Positions 51,174 to 59,868 of a stretch of DNA of 64,000 nucleotides are shown piece by piece. Every line of letters begins with the position of its first letter. Positions within the stretch are counted from its first letter, which is position 1. The notes below the pieces were generated by a model that was not told the origin of the DNA, ran no database searches, and was given only the letters and a program-made list of their open reading frames with translations. This stretch comes from Mycobacterium sp. (GTDB lineage: Bacteria; Actinomycetota; Actinomycetes; Mycobacteriales; Mycobacteriaceae). The position numbers and the translations under genes were made by a program. The stretch is from contig NZ_SCRH01000045.1 of the NCBI RefSeq assembly GCF_004298145.1, positions 124,001 through 188,000 of the forward strand, read 5' to 3'.

Positions 51174-52241
51174 TCACGCGTAGTGGTCACCACCCGAACC
51201 GCCCGCCGTTGCACGGGACGCCCGCGCTTTCATCGAACGCTGATAGTCCGCCATCCAGATACCTTGGAACGTTGCATGTGTGACCCTGCCGGTTTCGTCC
51301 GTCCAGCGGACCACGCTGTCGTGGAACAACGAGTTGGGCCACGCGGGCAACGGTGCGGTGGCGATCGACTCGCCCAGCAGGCGGTAGGTGTCGCCGACCT
51401 CGTCCTCGGCAGTGATCTCCTGCCTGAGCGGGATGTAGTTGCGGGGGTGGTACTCAAGAACGTCTCGACGCACCCATTTGAGAGACCTGATCTGCTCGCC
51501 ACGCTGAATCCAGCCGAAGTGGTGGGTAGGTCGGTCACCGACGTCGTAGAGGCCCGCCCACGCGGGGTCGCTGTCGAGTGGCTCGAAGCTGATCTGGTTG
51601 AACACCAGGTCTTCTCCGAAGTACATCGGGGTCCAGCCCAGCGGCGGTGACGGCACGTAGGTCTCGGTCCGCACCTGGTTCCACGAGCGGTCCCGCGGGG
51701 CGAAGCAGTCAACCGGGTAGGTAGTACCGCGCACCGTCAGTTCACCGACCGCATGCATGAATTGCTCACTACCACCAGCACTGTGGGCGATCCGGTCGTG
51801 ATGGTCCTCCTCGCCGGGCATGATATGGCCGCGGGCCACCAGCGGGGTGACCGCCGTTTGCAACACGTCCAGCGACACGCCCTCGGCGGCATTGCTGTAG
51901 GTGAGCCGCGCGATCTTGCCGGGCTCGAGGAACTCGATGTCCAGCCCGTTCGCGGTAGTAATGGTGGTGCCGACCACCTCGGGCCAGGGCATGGCGATCT
52001 GATAGTCCAGGTATTCGATATCGGTCAGCGAGACGTTATCGAGCCCCTGGAAGATGCAAACACCGCCGTGCGTCTGCCGGAATTCGGGCTGGTACCGGAT
52101 ATACAGAAACGCGCCGATTTGGGCGTCTGGCACCGAGAATCCGAAGTAGTGGGTGTGAATCCGGTGAGCGTCCCAGTGTTCGTCCCTGGCGGGGGTGGGG
52201 ATCAGCAGGTCCGTGCTGCCGGGGTGGGTAGGGAAAGTCAT
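51174..52241 (-). CDS. CrtC/AttH-like lipocalin-fold candidate (DUF7064/7065-like)
   Basis: The 355-residue protein has HYFGFSVPDAQIGAFLYIRYQPEF, GGVCIFQGLD and the motif FAPRDRSWNQVRTE near the middle, paralleling the copy at 35570. A beta-rich fold is expected, with no signal peptide. Possible roles are lipid hydration or chaperoning of a reactive intermediate, as in CrtC and lipocalin-like pericyclases (inference). It is downstream of the phosphohistidine protein at 52279 with a 37-nt gap, so both are one unit. Confidence 0.7.
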   Translation of the reverse strand: MTFPTHPGSTDLLIPTPARDEHWDAHRIHTHYFGFSVPDAQIGAFLYIRYQPEFRQTHGGVCIFQGLDNVSLTDIEYLDYQIAMPWPEVVGTTITTANGLDIEFLEPGKIARLTYSNAAEGVSLDVLQTAVTPLVARGHIMPGEEDHHDRIAHSAGGSEQFMHAVGELTVRGTTYPVDCFAPRDRSWNQVRTETYVPSPPLGWTPMYFGEDLVFNQISFEPLDSDPAWAGLYDVGDRPTHHFGWIQRGEQIRSLKWVRRDVLEYHPRNYIPLRQEITAEDEVGDTYRLLGESIATAPLPAWPNSLFHDSVVRWTDETGRVTHATFQGIWMADYQRSMKARASRATAGGSGGDHYA

Positions 52242-52278
52242 GACTCTTCTCCGAATGATCGCTGTTTATCGGTCCGGC

Positions 52279-53895
52279 TCAGCGCAGAATGCGCACGGTG
52301 TTTGTGGTGCCGTCCACCTGGAGGCGGTCCCCGTCGCGGATGGTGGCTGTACCTACCTGGGTCCCGATGACGTAAGGGATCCCCATTTCGCGCGCGACGA
52401 CGGCACCGTGGCTGGCCGCTCCGCCAAGGTCGATCACCAACGCCTCGGCGAGGGTGAACAACGGCGCCCAGCTGGGGTCGGTGAATTTGCAAACCAGGAT
52501 GTCGCCCTCCGCTAGCTCGACGTCCTCGTTGGGATCGAGAACCACCCGCGCGCGCCCTTCTATGCTGCCACCGCCCGAGGCGACACCCGTGAGCTCGATC
52601 GGCCCACCGGTCGGCTGCACCGTGTCATCGGATGTTGTCGTCGCAGGCATGCCTGTGAAATGGACTGGCAGCTGCATCGTGCGATACTCCGCGCGCGCAT
52701 TGCGCCGGAATTCAACGACCTCGCGAGCCTGCTGCAAGTTTCCCGAAACAGCTTGCCGCAGTTCTGGAATAGTCAAGAAGAATGTGTCGTCGACGTCGTC
52801 TATCCGGCCCGCCGCGACCAGCTCGACACCGAGCCTGCGTGCCGCTGCCCGCACGCCGTCGAGCGGCATGACATAGGCGGCCTTTCCGATCTCGAGTCGC
52901 GGGACGACGTTACGCGCACGCGCGAGTAGAAATTTCAGCGCGATGCGGTCCTTGGGCCGCGTCAAGCGCAGCAGTCGAGCGGCGGCCTCGTGCGAAGCGG
53001 CTATCGCCCGCTGTGATCGGATGGTCGGACGCACCAAGTCGGGCCGGCCGGCCTGTGCCTTGGCCATGGCGCGCACCCGGTCGGGCTGCTCTCGCCACGA
53101 CCGGGTGTAGACGTTCCCCTCGTTGGGGCCCCGGTAGCCGTATTGTGTGACGAAGGTATCGACATCGAGCTGTTCTCGGGCCAACCGCCAAGTGTCGTCG
53201 GCCAATTCGGTCTCGGTGACGCCGCCCTGCCCGGATAGTGCGGCCGTGCCAAGCATTGGTTCCCCGGCCTTGTCAGCCGCCTCCGTCACCGCACCTTGAA
53301 TTGCTGTCAACACGAAACGGGTGAAGGAGTGTAGGTAGAAGGATCGGGCGAATCGGTCGCGCGCATACACGAGGTCGTCGATCGGTGACCGCTTCGGTGC
53401 TGCACCGCGGAACACCTCGAGTACCTCGGCCCGCCACCACGACTTGGTATCCGTGTAGTTGGCTGCGATCTGCCCGGGAGAGTGGAACAGCGTGTAGGGC
53501 GCCTTGGCGGCGACGATGGGGATTCGCAGCGGTGATGCCCCGGGGTAGGTCGGAGCGTTCGCCCGGACGGTGCCCAGCAGATCCCGCTCGAAGTCGTCGG
53601 GGTCCATCCCGGGTATCCGCGACATCAGCTCGCGCATCACATCGACGTTGAACGCCTGGCGTCCGTAGATCACCCCGGTGCCGTTGCGATTCTGGTCTTC
53701 CCACACCTGGACGTCGCGGCTGCCGAGTACGCCGAGGGCGGCCAGGCTGGCGAGCAGGGTTTCCTGAGCGACATGGCCCCACACGCTCCAGCACAGCGGC
53801 GAGAGGATGTCGGGCGTGGCCTCGGAGATGTTGGTAAAGGTCCAGCAGCGGTTGGGCTCGCTGGTGCCGCGAACCGGATCGTAAGGCACCGTCAT
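52279..53895 (-). CDS. PEP-utilising mobile (phosphohistidine) domain protein lacking an ATP-grasp domain
   Basis: The 538-residue protein has a C-terminal swivelling domain with the phosphoryl-carrying His496 in GGAASHGAVVAREMGIP, followed by a GDRLQVDG end strand. The preceding 420 residues resemble in size the substrate-binding part of rifampin phosphotransferase. The N-terminal ATP-grasp domain that would charge the histidine is absent. A donor must come from another protein, or the domain has a different job. The ATG at 53895 has GGAG at 7 nt. A TTGACA-N17-TAGGGT promoter lies about 145 nt upstream. Paired with the CrtC-like gene downstream. Confidence 0.82.
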   Translation of the reverse strand: MTVPYDPVRGTSEPNRCWTFTNISEATPDILSPLCWSVWGHVAQETLLASLAALGVLGSRDVQVWEDQNRNGTGVIYGRQAFNVDVMRELMSRIPGMDPDDFERDLLGTVRANAPTYPGASPLRIPIVAAKAPYTLFHSPGQIAANYTDTKSWWRAEVLEVFRGAAPKRSPIDDLVYARDRFARSFYLHSFTRFVLTAIQGAVTEAADKAGEPMLGTAALSGQGGVTETELADDTWRLAREQLDVDTFVTQYGYRGPNEGNVYTRSWREQPDRVRAMAKAQAGRPDLVRPTIRSQRAIAASHEAAARLLRLTRPKDRIALKFLLARARNVVPRLEIGKAAYVMPLDGVRAAARRLGVELVAAGRIDDVDDTFFLTIPELRQAVSGNLQQAREVVEFRRNARAEYRTMQLPVHFTGMPATTTSDDTVQPTGGPIELTGVASGGGSIEGRARVVLDPNEDVELAEGDILVCKFTDPSWAPLFTLAEALVIDLGGAASHGAVVAREMGIPYVIGTQVGTATIRDGDRLQVDGTTNTVRILR

Positions 53896-54399
53896 CTCAT
53901 CACTCCATCGGCTGGCGCTGAACGACCGGCTCCACAAGCTCCCCCATCGTGGTTCAGCCACGGCCGTTCACTCCGGTGCGGGCGGTCCGCGCCATCCAAG
54001 GGGCGTGGTCACCGCATTTTTGATCCCACTCGGCTCAAAACCCTAAGGTGCGGCGAAGGGCGTGTCAACAAGACGCCTTCGGTGGGGCTGAGCGCGTGAG
54101 ATGACCGAAGAGTGCGGTGGTGTGCGGCTTGTGAACGGCGACGTTCAGTGCCCGAATGGTCGTGGAACCCGGTGGTGATCAGGTCGCTCATTGCCTGCAG
54201 CCGACGATCGCGACTAGGTCGTTTCGCGCCGCGTGGCGATTTCCTTGGTGGTGGCCGGGGTGCAGGGTCGGTCTGATGTTCAGCGTTCGTCGTGGATGCG
54301 GAGGCGGCGACCGGGCATTTGTTGAAGTTCGAAAGGTGGCCGCGATAGCGTCAGATCACGAGTGCCACACCGTTCGTTGAACGGGCCGTGACGGCGCGG
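53896..54399. other. Intergenic region with one promoter and a small hairpin
   Basis: This 504-bp stretch has no convincing gene on either strand. It holds the minus-strand promoter at 54040-54068, a roughly 135-nt untranslated leader in front of the 52279-53895 gene, and a CCGTTC/GAACGG hairpin (54370-54384) just past the stop of the LLM gene. The remainder could be decayed sequence; I recognise nothing in it. Confidence 0.5.
54040..54068 (-). promoter_or_regulatory. Sigma-A-like promoter TTGACA-N17-TAGGGT
   Basis: On the minus strand a consensus -35 (54068-54063), an exact 17-nt spacer and a TANNNT-type -10 (54045-54040) point at the phosphohistidine-protein gene starting at 53895. The predicted leader is about 135 nt, long enough for a regulatory structure, though none is obvious. 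Confidence 0.5.
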
Positions 54400-55584
54400 C
54401 TACGAGGGTTCGTTGGTTGGTATCGGCTGTCCGTTCATCGCACGCAGGTGGTTGCAGGTCTCCAGCACAAGGTCGACCTGGTCCGCGGGATCGCCGAAGT
54501 TACCGCTACCGAGGAAGCTGGTGTAGTTGATGACGTTGACCCACACCTCGTTGCTCTCGGGCACGGCGGCGATGTAAGCCTGCAATTGATCGGCGACCGA
54601 TCTGGGAGTGCCGCAGGCACGCGCGCGCCGGACGACTTCCGGTGGTGTCTTGTCGATGATCTTCAGCGCGTCTTCACGCGACCATTCGGTCGGTAGCAGG
54701 TGGGTCGGATAGGAATAATCGGGTCGGATCGGGTGCTCTCCCAGGCCCCAGTCCTGGTAGACGTTAGGCCCGGGGATCACGGCAGCGGCGTCCCAACGCG
54801 CTATCGGATCGTGGGTGTGATGCTCGACCTGGTCGTCGGTTTCGTCGATGATGTTCATCGTCAACAGGTAGAAGATCATCGCGTCCGGGTCGCGGCCGGC
54901 TTCCTCGGCTTTGCGGCGCGCTGTGGCCACCTCGGCGGCATACCACTCCGGTGATCCACACGTGGGGACGTAGGTGATCCAGCCGTCGGCATACTTAGCG
55001 GCGATGTCGACGGCGCGACCCGGCCCGCCGGCGATCAGGATGGGCGGCCGCTTCTCGCCGTAGGGCATCAACGGAAGAACCGCATTGCGCAGATTCCAAT
55101 GCGGCCCTTCGTAATTCACTACGTCAGGGGCATCGAGCAACAGCTTGATGATCTTGACGGACTCTTCGAGGTGCCCGAAGGGTTTGGCGCGCTCGATGCC
55201 GTACGGCGCGAACTGCTTGATCTCACCCGCACCCATGCCCAGGAAGAAGCGCCCCTTGGAATAGTGGTCGAGCGTGGCCGTCAGCTGCGCCATGTTGGCC
55301 GGCGGCCGGCGAATCGCATCGAAAACCGTCGTTCCGATCTGAATCTTGTCGGTGTGGATCGCGACATCGGTCATCAACGGCCAGGTGTCCATGAACGTGT
55401 CGATGTCCCAGAACTCGGAGGCCGGAGCGAGGTCGGGTGTCCACAGCGACCGCGGGATGGTCAGCATCATCTGGTCCGACCAGATCATGAAGTCGTAGCC
55501 CTGCTGCTCATACATCTGTCCGATGGCACGGTTCAGGTCGGGGTCGAACATGTGGCCGCAAGGCCCGTACTTGACGCGTCGCAT
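54400..55584 (-). CDS. LLM-class oxidoreductase, phthiodiolone-ketoreductase-like
   Basis: The 394-residue luciferase-like protein has YDFMIWSDQMMLTIPRSLW, TTVFDAIRRPPANMAQLTATLDHYSKGRFFLGMGAGE, and the long insertion WDAAAVIPGPNVYQDWG. The length and layout recall the F420-dependent phthiodiolone ketoreductase used in mycobacterial surface-lipid synthesis (moderate confidence). The ATG at 55584 follows AAAGGAA. It is divergent from a TetR gene across a 39-bp palindromic operator, so its expression is probably tightly controlled. Confidence 0.85.
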   Translation of the reverse strand: MRRVKYGPCGHMFDPDLNRAIGQMYEQQGYDFMIWSDQMMLTIPRSLWTPDLAPASEFWDIDTFMDTWPLMTDVAIHTDKIQIGTTVFDAIRRPPANMAQLTATLDHYSKGRFFLGMGAGEIKQFAPYGIERAKPFGHLEESVKIIKLLLDAPDVVNYEGPHWNLRNAVLPLMPYGEKRPPILIAGGPGRAVDIAAKYADGWITYVPTCGSPEWYAAEVATARRKAEEAGRDPDAMIFYLLTMNIIDETDDQVEHHTHDPIARWDAAAVIPGPNVYQDWGLGEHPIRPDYSYPTHLLPTEWSREDALKIIDKTPPEVVRRARACGTPRSVADQLQAYIAAVPESNEVWVNVINYTSFLGSGNFGDPADQVDLVLETCNHLRAMNGQPIPTNEPS

Positions 55585-55628
55585 CGCGGTTCCTTTCGTT
55601 GACTGCCGCCAGGGCTTCGGCATTGATG

Positions 55629-55667
55629 TTAGGCCAAGTGGCCCAAATTATGGGCCAGCTGGCCTAA
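55629..55667. promoter_or_regulatory. Tandem operator GGCCA-NN-TGGCC x2 within a 39-bp palindrome
   Basis: GGCCAAGTGGCC (55632-55643) and GGCCAGCTGGCC (55653-55664) are each palindromic, with centres 21 bp apart. The whole 55629-55667 stretch is itself palindromic around AATTA, with 15 of 17 arm positions matching. It lies between the LLM gene (start 55584) and the TetR gene (start 55719). Strong candidate for cooperative binding by that TetR protein. Confidence 0.8.
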
Positions 55668-55718
55668 AAATTGCGGCGACCGCGAAACAACTGCCGTCGG
55701 GCGTAGGTATCGCTGGAT

Positions 55719-56318
55719 ATGCTGCGGCCTATGGCAGTACCCAAGATCTCGCCCAACCGGCGGGAGAAGAGGCGAGAGATCATCGAGGTCGCCAAGTCGG
55801 CGCTGCTCGCCCATGGACTGGATCGCTTCACCGCGCGGGCGCTCACCGAAAGCGGGTCGTTCAGCCGCAGCGCCATTCACTACTATTTCGATTCCGTCGA
55901 AGAGATCGTCGACGCCGCGATGACAAGCGAGCTCGAAGCCTTCCTCGAGATGCTCAACGCCGTTGCGGCCGAACATACGGCGCCGCTTGATCGCTTCTGG
56001 GCAGTGACGCAACGCTATCTCGCCCACTTCTCCAGTCAGCCAGCCCTGACGCTGCTGTGGTTCGACTATTCGATCGCGGCGGTTCAAGCCGGCCGGCCAC
56101 ACCCCGCCATCGAGATCGAATCCCGGCTGCAGGAGATATTCGTTGGGCTGCTGCGCGATTGTGGCGTGCCGGACTGGCAGTCCCGATCGGAGGCACTGCT
56201 CGCCTTCATGCTGGGCACCACCCTGCGCGGAGTGCTGCACCCCGGCGCGCCGGCCGGCGATCTCCGCAGGCAACTGGCCGCGGTCAGTGGGCTGGAATGG
56301 CGTGACGATGGCCCATAG
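55719..56318 (+). CDS. TetR-family transcriptional regulator
   Basis: The 199-residue protein has the basic lead RREKRREIIEVAKSALL and the helix-turn-helix FTARALTESGSFSRSAIHYYFDSVEEIV at about residues 37-64. A second in-frame ATG at 55731 is equally possible because neither start has a strong ribosome site. It is divergent from the LLM gene and probably autoregulated through the GGCCA operators. It converges with the 56373 gene. Confidence 0.88.
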   Translation: MLRPMAVPKISPNRREKRREIIEVAKSALLAHGLDRFTARALTESGSFSRSAIHYYFDSVEEIVDAAMTSELEAFLEMLNAVAAEHTAPLDRFWAVTQRYLAHFSSQPALTLLWFDYSIAAVQAGRPHPAIEIESRLQEIFVGLLRDCGVPDWQSRSEALLAFMLGTTLRGVLHPGAPAGDLRRQLAAVSGLEWRDDGP

Positions 56319-56372
56319 GGGCCGGGCCGCCGAAGGCGATCTACCACGCGATGACGACGATCCATGCGGTGC

Positions 56373-57965
56373 TCACGGAATTCTGATGACCGTGCCGGCC
56401 GATCCGTCAACGCGAACGCGTTCCCCCGACCGTAGTCGCCGCGTCCCGTCGTGGGTGTTCACTACCGCCGGCAGACCCAGCTCGCGGGCGACGATCGCCC
56501 CGTGGCTCATCTCTCCGCCGATATCGATGACGACGGCGCCCACCAGGTAGAACAGCGCGGCCCAGCTCGGATCCGTTGCCCGGCAGACCAATACGTCACC
56601 TTCATCGAGATCGTCGACTTCTGCGGGATCTAGGACCACGCGAACCCTGCCCTCGCAGATCCCTGCGCTCACGCCCTGCCCGCTGATCGGAGCGCCGTCG
56701 GCGGGCGCTTCGGTGCGCTGTTGGGCTGCCGGGGTACCCGTCCAGAGGTTTGGTAACACCAAGTTGCGATAGTGCTGGCGCCGTGCGTGGCGGAACCGCG
56801 TGACCTCACGCGTATCTGGTCGCAAGACGGGGGCAGTCAGCTCGTCGAATGTCAGGTAGAAAACATCGTGCTCGCATTCCAGCTGGCCGCTGCGCGCCAG
56901 GTGTTGGCCCGCGGCGGTGGCCGCATGTCGGGCAACATCGTATGCGCGAAGAAACGTCGCTCGTCCGGACTCGCGAAGGGGCATGTAGGAACGTGCCGTG
57001 GTCAACAGCAACCTGACGGGCAGTCGTTGCCAAATCGGCAGTGCGGATAGGAGTTCCCTTTCGGCGCAATGCATTGCGATTCCGCGACGCGCAGCCAGGG
57101 CGTCCGGTGGCTCGCGCTCAGGCCCCCTGGAGTAGATGGCGAGTAGGCGTTCGAGGGGGCTCGAGTCGATGCGCCAGGTAGGCGACGACAACTCGCCCTC
57201 GAGGGGTCCGTGGTAGCCATGGCGGTCGAGGAATTGGGCGAGTGGTCGCCCCGAGTCTGCGACGTCCCAGAGTTCGGCAAGCCAGCGTGCCTCGGCCTGA
57301 CCTCCGGGCACGAGCAGGCCGATGTGTTCTTCCAGGCCTACGGCGGCACTGATCGCACGGACACGGTCGTAGAGCGCCTGGGAGACCAGCCCGACTGCCA
57401 CGTGCGGGACGGCGATCTGGGCATAGCGCCTCTGCGCCTCGCGGAGCAGCGCCTGTGCCGCGGGAAGATCGGGTTGGGGTCGGGCAACCGACCGGCGCCA
57501 CCACTCATCGGTGGGTCTCTCGAACTCGCGCAGGGCGTGACGGGAACGAAGGGCGAAAGGGGGCAACTTCAGGGCAACGACTGGATAGCGAGATCTGCGG
57601 TTGGTTGCTGTCACACCGGCTCGCACCGACCCGAAGAACGATCGCTCGATGTCATCACCGGAGCCACCCGGCAAGCGGTCGGCGAGCTCGCGAAACAGAT
57701 CGAGATTGATGGCGACGTGACCCCGGTGGATGGTCAGGAGCCGATCGGCGAGGTCGGTGGGTGGAACCGAGAACGCACGGGGGAACGCGCCAGTGCCTGC
57801 GAAGCACCCTCTGATGCCGGACTCGGTGGGCCACCATGACCACGACCATGACAGCGGCGTCGGCACGTCGGGAAAGGCCGCCTCGCTCGCGTTGACGGTG
57901 GTCCAGGTGACTGCTCGTCGCGGGTGCTCGTCCAGGACGTCGTCGAGCGCAGAGCCCGTGTTCAC
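56373..57965 (-). CDS. PEP-utilising mobile (phosphohistidine) domain protein lacking an ATP-grasp domain
   Basis: This 530-residue paralogue of 52279-53895 shares the YGYRGPNEG/RHGYHGPLEGE segment, the ARARN/TTARSYMPLRE region, the DLDEGDVLVCRATDPSWAALF stretch and the phosphohistidine motif GGEMSHGAIVARELGLP (His488). Again no ATP-binding domain precedes it. The GTG start overlaps the stop of the CrtC-like gene at 57962 (GTGA), so the two are translationally coupled. It repeats the pairing seen at 51174-53895 with gene order reversed. Confidence 0.82.
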   Translation of the reverse strand: MNTGSALDDVLDEHPRRAVTWTTVNASEAAFPDVPTPLSWSWSWWPTESGIRGCFAGTGAFPRAFSVPPTDLADRLLTIHRGHVAINLDLFRELADRLPGGSGDDIERSFFGSVRAGVTATNRRSRYPVVALKLPPFALRSRHALREFERPTDEWWRRSVARPQPDLPAAQALLREAQRRYAQIAVPHVAVGLVSQALYDRVRAISAAVGLEEHIGLLVPGGQAEARWLAELWDVADSGRPLAQFLDRHGYHGPLEGELSSPTWRIDSSPLERLLAIYSRGPEREPPDALAARRGIAMHCAERELLSALPIWQRLPVRLLLTTARSYMPLRESGRATFLRAYDVARHAATAAGQHLARSGQLECEHDVFYLTFDELTAPVLRPDTREVTRFRHARRQHYRNLVLPNLWTGTPAAQQRTEAPADGAPISGQGVSAGICEGRVRVVLDPAEVDDLDEGDVLVCRATDPSWAALFYLVGAVVIDIGGEMSHGAIVARELGLPAVVNTHDGTRRLRSGERVRVDGSAGTVIRIP

Positions 57966-58969
57966 CGGCCCTGCGCTTGCACCGCGGTATGAAAGAACCG
58001 CCCCGTGGCGGTGACATCGGAGCGCATCGCGTGCCCTTCATTCGAGAACACCGCGAAGGTACGCCCTTGCGGATCTGCCATCGTGGCGTAGTAGTCCCTG
58101 GCGTTGACCGCAATCCCAAACCGCTCTGGCTCCGCGTCATGAAATGGCACTGACAGCGTCGAAAGATGGGCGATTTGTTCGGCGTATACGCGGCGTCCGT
58201 CCGCGAATTCGAGCCCGAGGCGTGCCGGGTAGGACATGCTGTCCTTGAAGTAGATGCCGCCAACGGCGGGCACGGCACCCTCTGCATCCGTGAGAAATCC
58301 GTAGATGGGCAAAGGGGCGTCGGCAGAATGCTCGACATTGCGCATCGCCGATAAGGCGAAAGCGCTGCCGTCGGGCAGGATGCCCGCAATGAGGTCATAG
58401 CCTGTTCCGAAGGACAATTCGTTCACGCGACGTCCCCAGCCGCGGTCGCGCCAACCTATCGCGGAGATACATTGTTCTGCGCCGTGTTGACGCTTGACGA
58501 CACCGGTCCCGGTGATGACCTGCTCGGTGTGGCTGTAGGAATGGCCTTGGACCCCACTCGGATTGACGCCAGGAAACATCGTGTCGAAGAAGGGGGCGAA
58601 GTGCACCCCGCGCACCGTGACGTCAAATTCGAACGATGCGGTGTTCGCGGTCCACCGCAACTGGTGGTTACAGTCCCACGACAAATTCACGATCTCGATC
58701 GACGCCAGCGAGTTGCCGATCGATCGACTATCGGTGCGGCCCGGTTCGGTACACACTGCTACCGACTCGCCCGCGAGGTCGCGCATGCCAACCGCGACGC
58801 GCGTGTCCGACTCTTGTCCGGCGGTGACCGTCATGTGCATGGCGAGATGCACCTGCGCATCGGCATCGACCAACGAGAAATACCAGGTGTCCTTCCAGGG
58901 CAACGACGCATCACCCCAAGGCTGATGCAACAGCTCCTCGTCAGGATCGGGAGACCAACTAGTTTCCAC
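57962..58969 (-). CDS. CrtC/AttH-like lipocalin-fold candidate (DUF7064/7065-like)
   Basis: The 335-residue protein is the most divergent of the three copies. It keeps the WYFSLVDADAQVHLAMHM opening strand pair and the diagnostic GWRDRGWGRRVNELSFG motif. It probably binds a hydrophobic molecule; catalysis is not proven for any close relative I can name. The GTG start at 58969 is only 5 nt from a CAAGTGTACTTG palindrome, suggesting repression right at the start site. It is coupled to the phosphohistidine protein downstream. Confidence 0.68.
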   Translation of the reverse strand: METSWSPDPDEELLHQPWGDASLPWKDTWYFSLVDADAQVHLAMHMTVTAGQESDTRVAVGMRDLAGESVAVCTEPGRTDSRSIGNSLASIEIVNLSWDCNHQLRWTANTASFEFDVTVRGVHFAPFFDTMFPGVNPSGVQGHSYSHTEQVITGTGVVKRQHGAEQCISAIGWRDRGWGRRVNELSFGTGYDLIAGILPDGSAFALSAMRNVEHSADAPLPIYGFLTDAEGAVPAVGGIYFKDSMSYPARLGLEFADGRRVYAEQIAHLSTLSVPFHDAEPERFGIAVNARDYYATMADPQGRTFAVFSNEGHAMRSDVTATGRFFHTAVQAQGR

Positions 58970-58974
58970 AGCAG

Positions 58975-58986
58975 CAAGTGTACTTG
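58975..58986. promoter_or_regulatory. Palindrome CAAGT-GT-ACTTG
   Basis: A 12-bp dyad with perfect 5-bp arms, followed by GTATAC, lies in the 42-bp gap between the TetR stop (59012) and the CrtC-like start (58969). It may be an operator for the adjacent TetR protein. Confidence 0.5.
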
Positions 58987-59011
58987 TATACGCAGGGGTT
59001 GCAAGGAGTTT

Positions 59012-59656
59012 TCACCCGGTCGAGCGCCCGATGCGAGCTTCGATAAGGGAGCTGATGCCACGCGCGAATGCCGGTTCCCCGAGCCAGTTGTAGTAGTACT
59101 TCAACCCGCCGGCTAAGTGGGGAAATTCTCCCTGCGCACGGGAGATGACATCGTTCGTCGCCGACCGTTCCTCGTCGCGCGCCAAGCCGACCAGAGTGAA
59201 CCCAATCGTGAACGTCAGCAGAGCGGTGATGAGTTCACCGGCTTCATTCGGGGAGGTGCCGCATGCGACGAGTGTGCCGATCACGCTGTCGGCCTTTCGC
59301 CAAGCGACTGCACCGCCAAGGGGCTGCGCGGCCATCACGTGAGCCAATACCGGACGTTTGATCATCAAGCGGTGCAAGGCAACGAACCATTCCTCGACGT
59401 AGCGCGGGGACTCTGGGGCCTGTTCGGGGGTTGCCAATTCCTCGAAGTATCGGTCAGCGACCAGGCTCAGGAGTTCTTGTTTATCGGCGACATGCCGGTA
59501 GATCGCCATCGGACTCACGCGTAATCTTTTCGCGAGCTTGCGCATGGTCAAGGTCTGGAAAGACTCGTCGTCGATGAATTCCAATGCGGTGTCAACGATG
59601 TCATCGGCACTAAGACCCGCGTTGACTCCACGAGCACGGTAAGGTCTTGCGCTCAC
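59012..59656 (-). CDS. TetR-family transcriptional regulator
   Basis: The 214-residue TetR protein is of the TetR_C type: VNAGLSADDIVDTALEFID, TMRKLAKRLRVSPMAIYRHVADKQELL (about residues 33-60) and a C-terminal FTIGFTLVGLARDEE helix. The GTG at 59656 is chosen because GGAGG lies 7 nt upstream. The upstream gap has a CGTAAC-N14-GTTACG dyad. A frameshifted cousin of this gene is found at 45450-45525. It is likely the regulator of the CrtC-like/phosphohistidine pair directly downstream. Confidence 0.88.
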   Translation of the reverse strand: MSARPYRARGVNAGLSADDIVDTALEFIDDESFQTLTMRKLAKRLRVSPMAIYRHVADKQELLSLVADRYFEELATPEQAPESPRYVEEWFVALHRLMIKRPVLAHVMAAQPLGGAVAWRKADSVIGTLVACGTSPNEAGELITALLTFTIGFTLVGLARDEERSATNDVISRAQGEFPHLAGGLKYYYNWLGEPAFARGISSLIEARIGRSTG

Positions 59657-59724
59657 CAGGACACCTCCGCCCGCGAACTCCTGGCCGACATTCGGCGATG
59701 CACCGTACGAAGACAGCCCCGTTC

Positions 59725-59750
59725 CGTAACGGCTGAAGTGAGAGGTTACG
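59725..59750. promoter_or_regulatory. Inverted repeat CGTAAC-N14-GTTACG
   Basis: The dyad lies 68 nt upstream of the TetR start (59656). Two short perfect palindromes, GGTGATCACC and ACCGAGATCGGT, lie close together further upstream near 59790-59815. One of these may be the autoregulatory site. Confidence 0.4.
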
Positions 59751-59868
59751 CGGAGCCGTCTGCCGAACGGCGCCAACCGGGCCGAGTGCGGTGATCACCA
59801 CCGAGATCGGTGACCCCGAACGGTCGTCTCGGGCTCGTGCCAACTCCGCCGCAAGCCCGGCCCACACC

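Noticed and set aside
57637..57646. AACGATCGCT near-match of the regulon palindrome
   Set aside because: Deep inside the phosphohistidine-protein coding sequence, with no promoter context.
59769..59867. Short leftward coding-like peptide upstream of the TetR at 59012
   Set aside because: Codon-like third positions, but no recognisable family, no ribosome site, and it contains operator-like palindromes.
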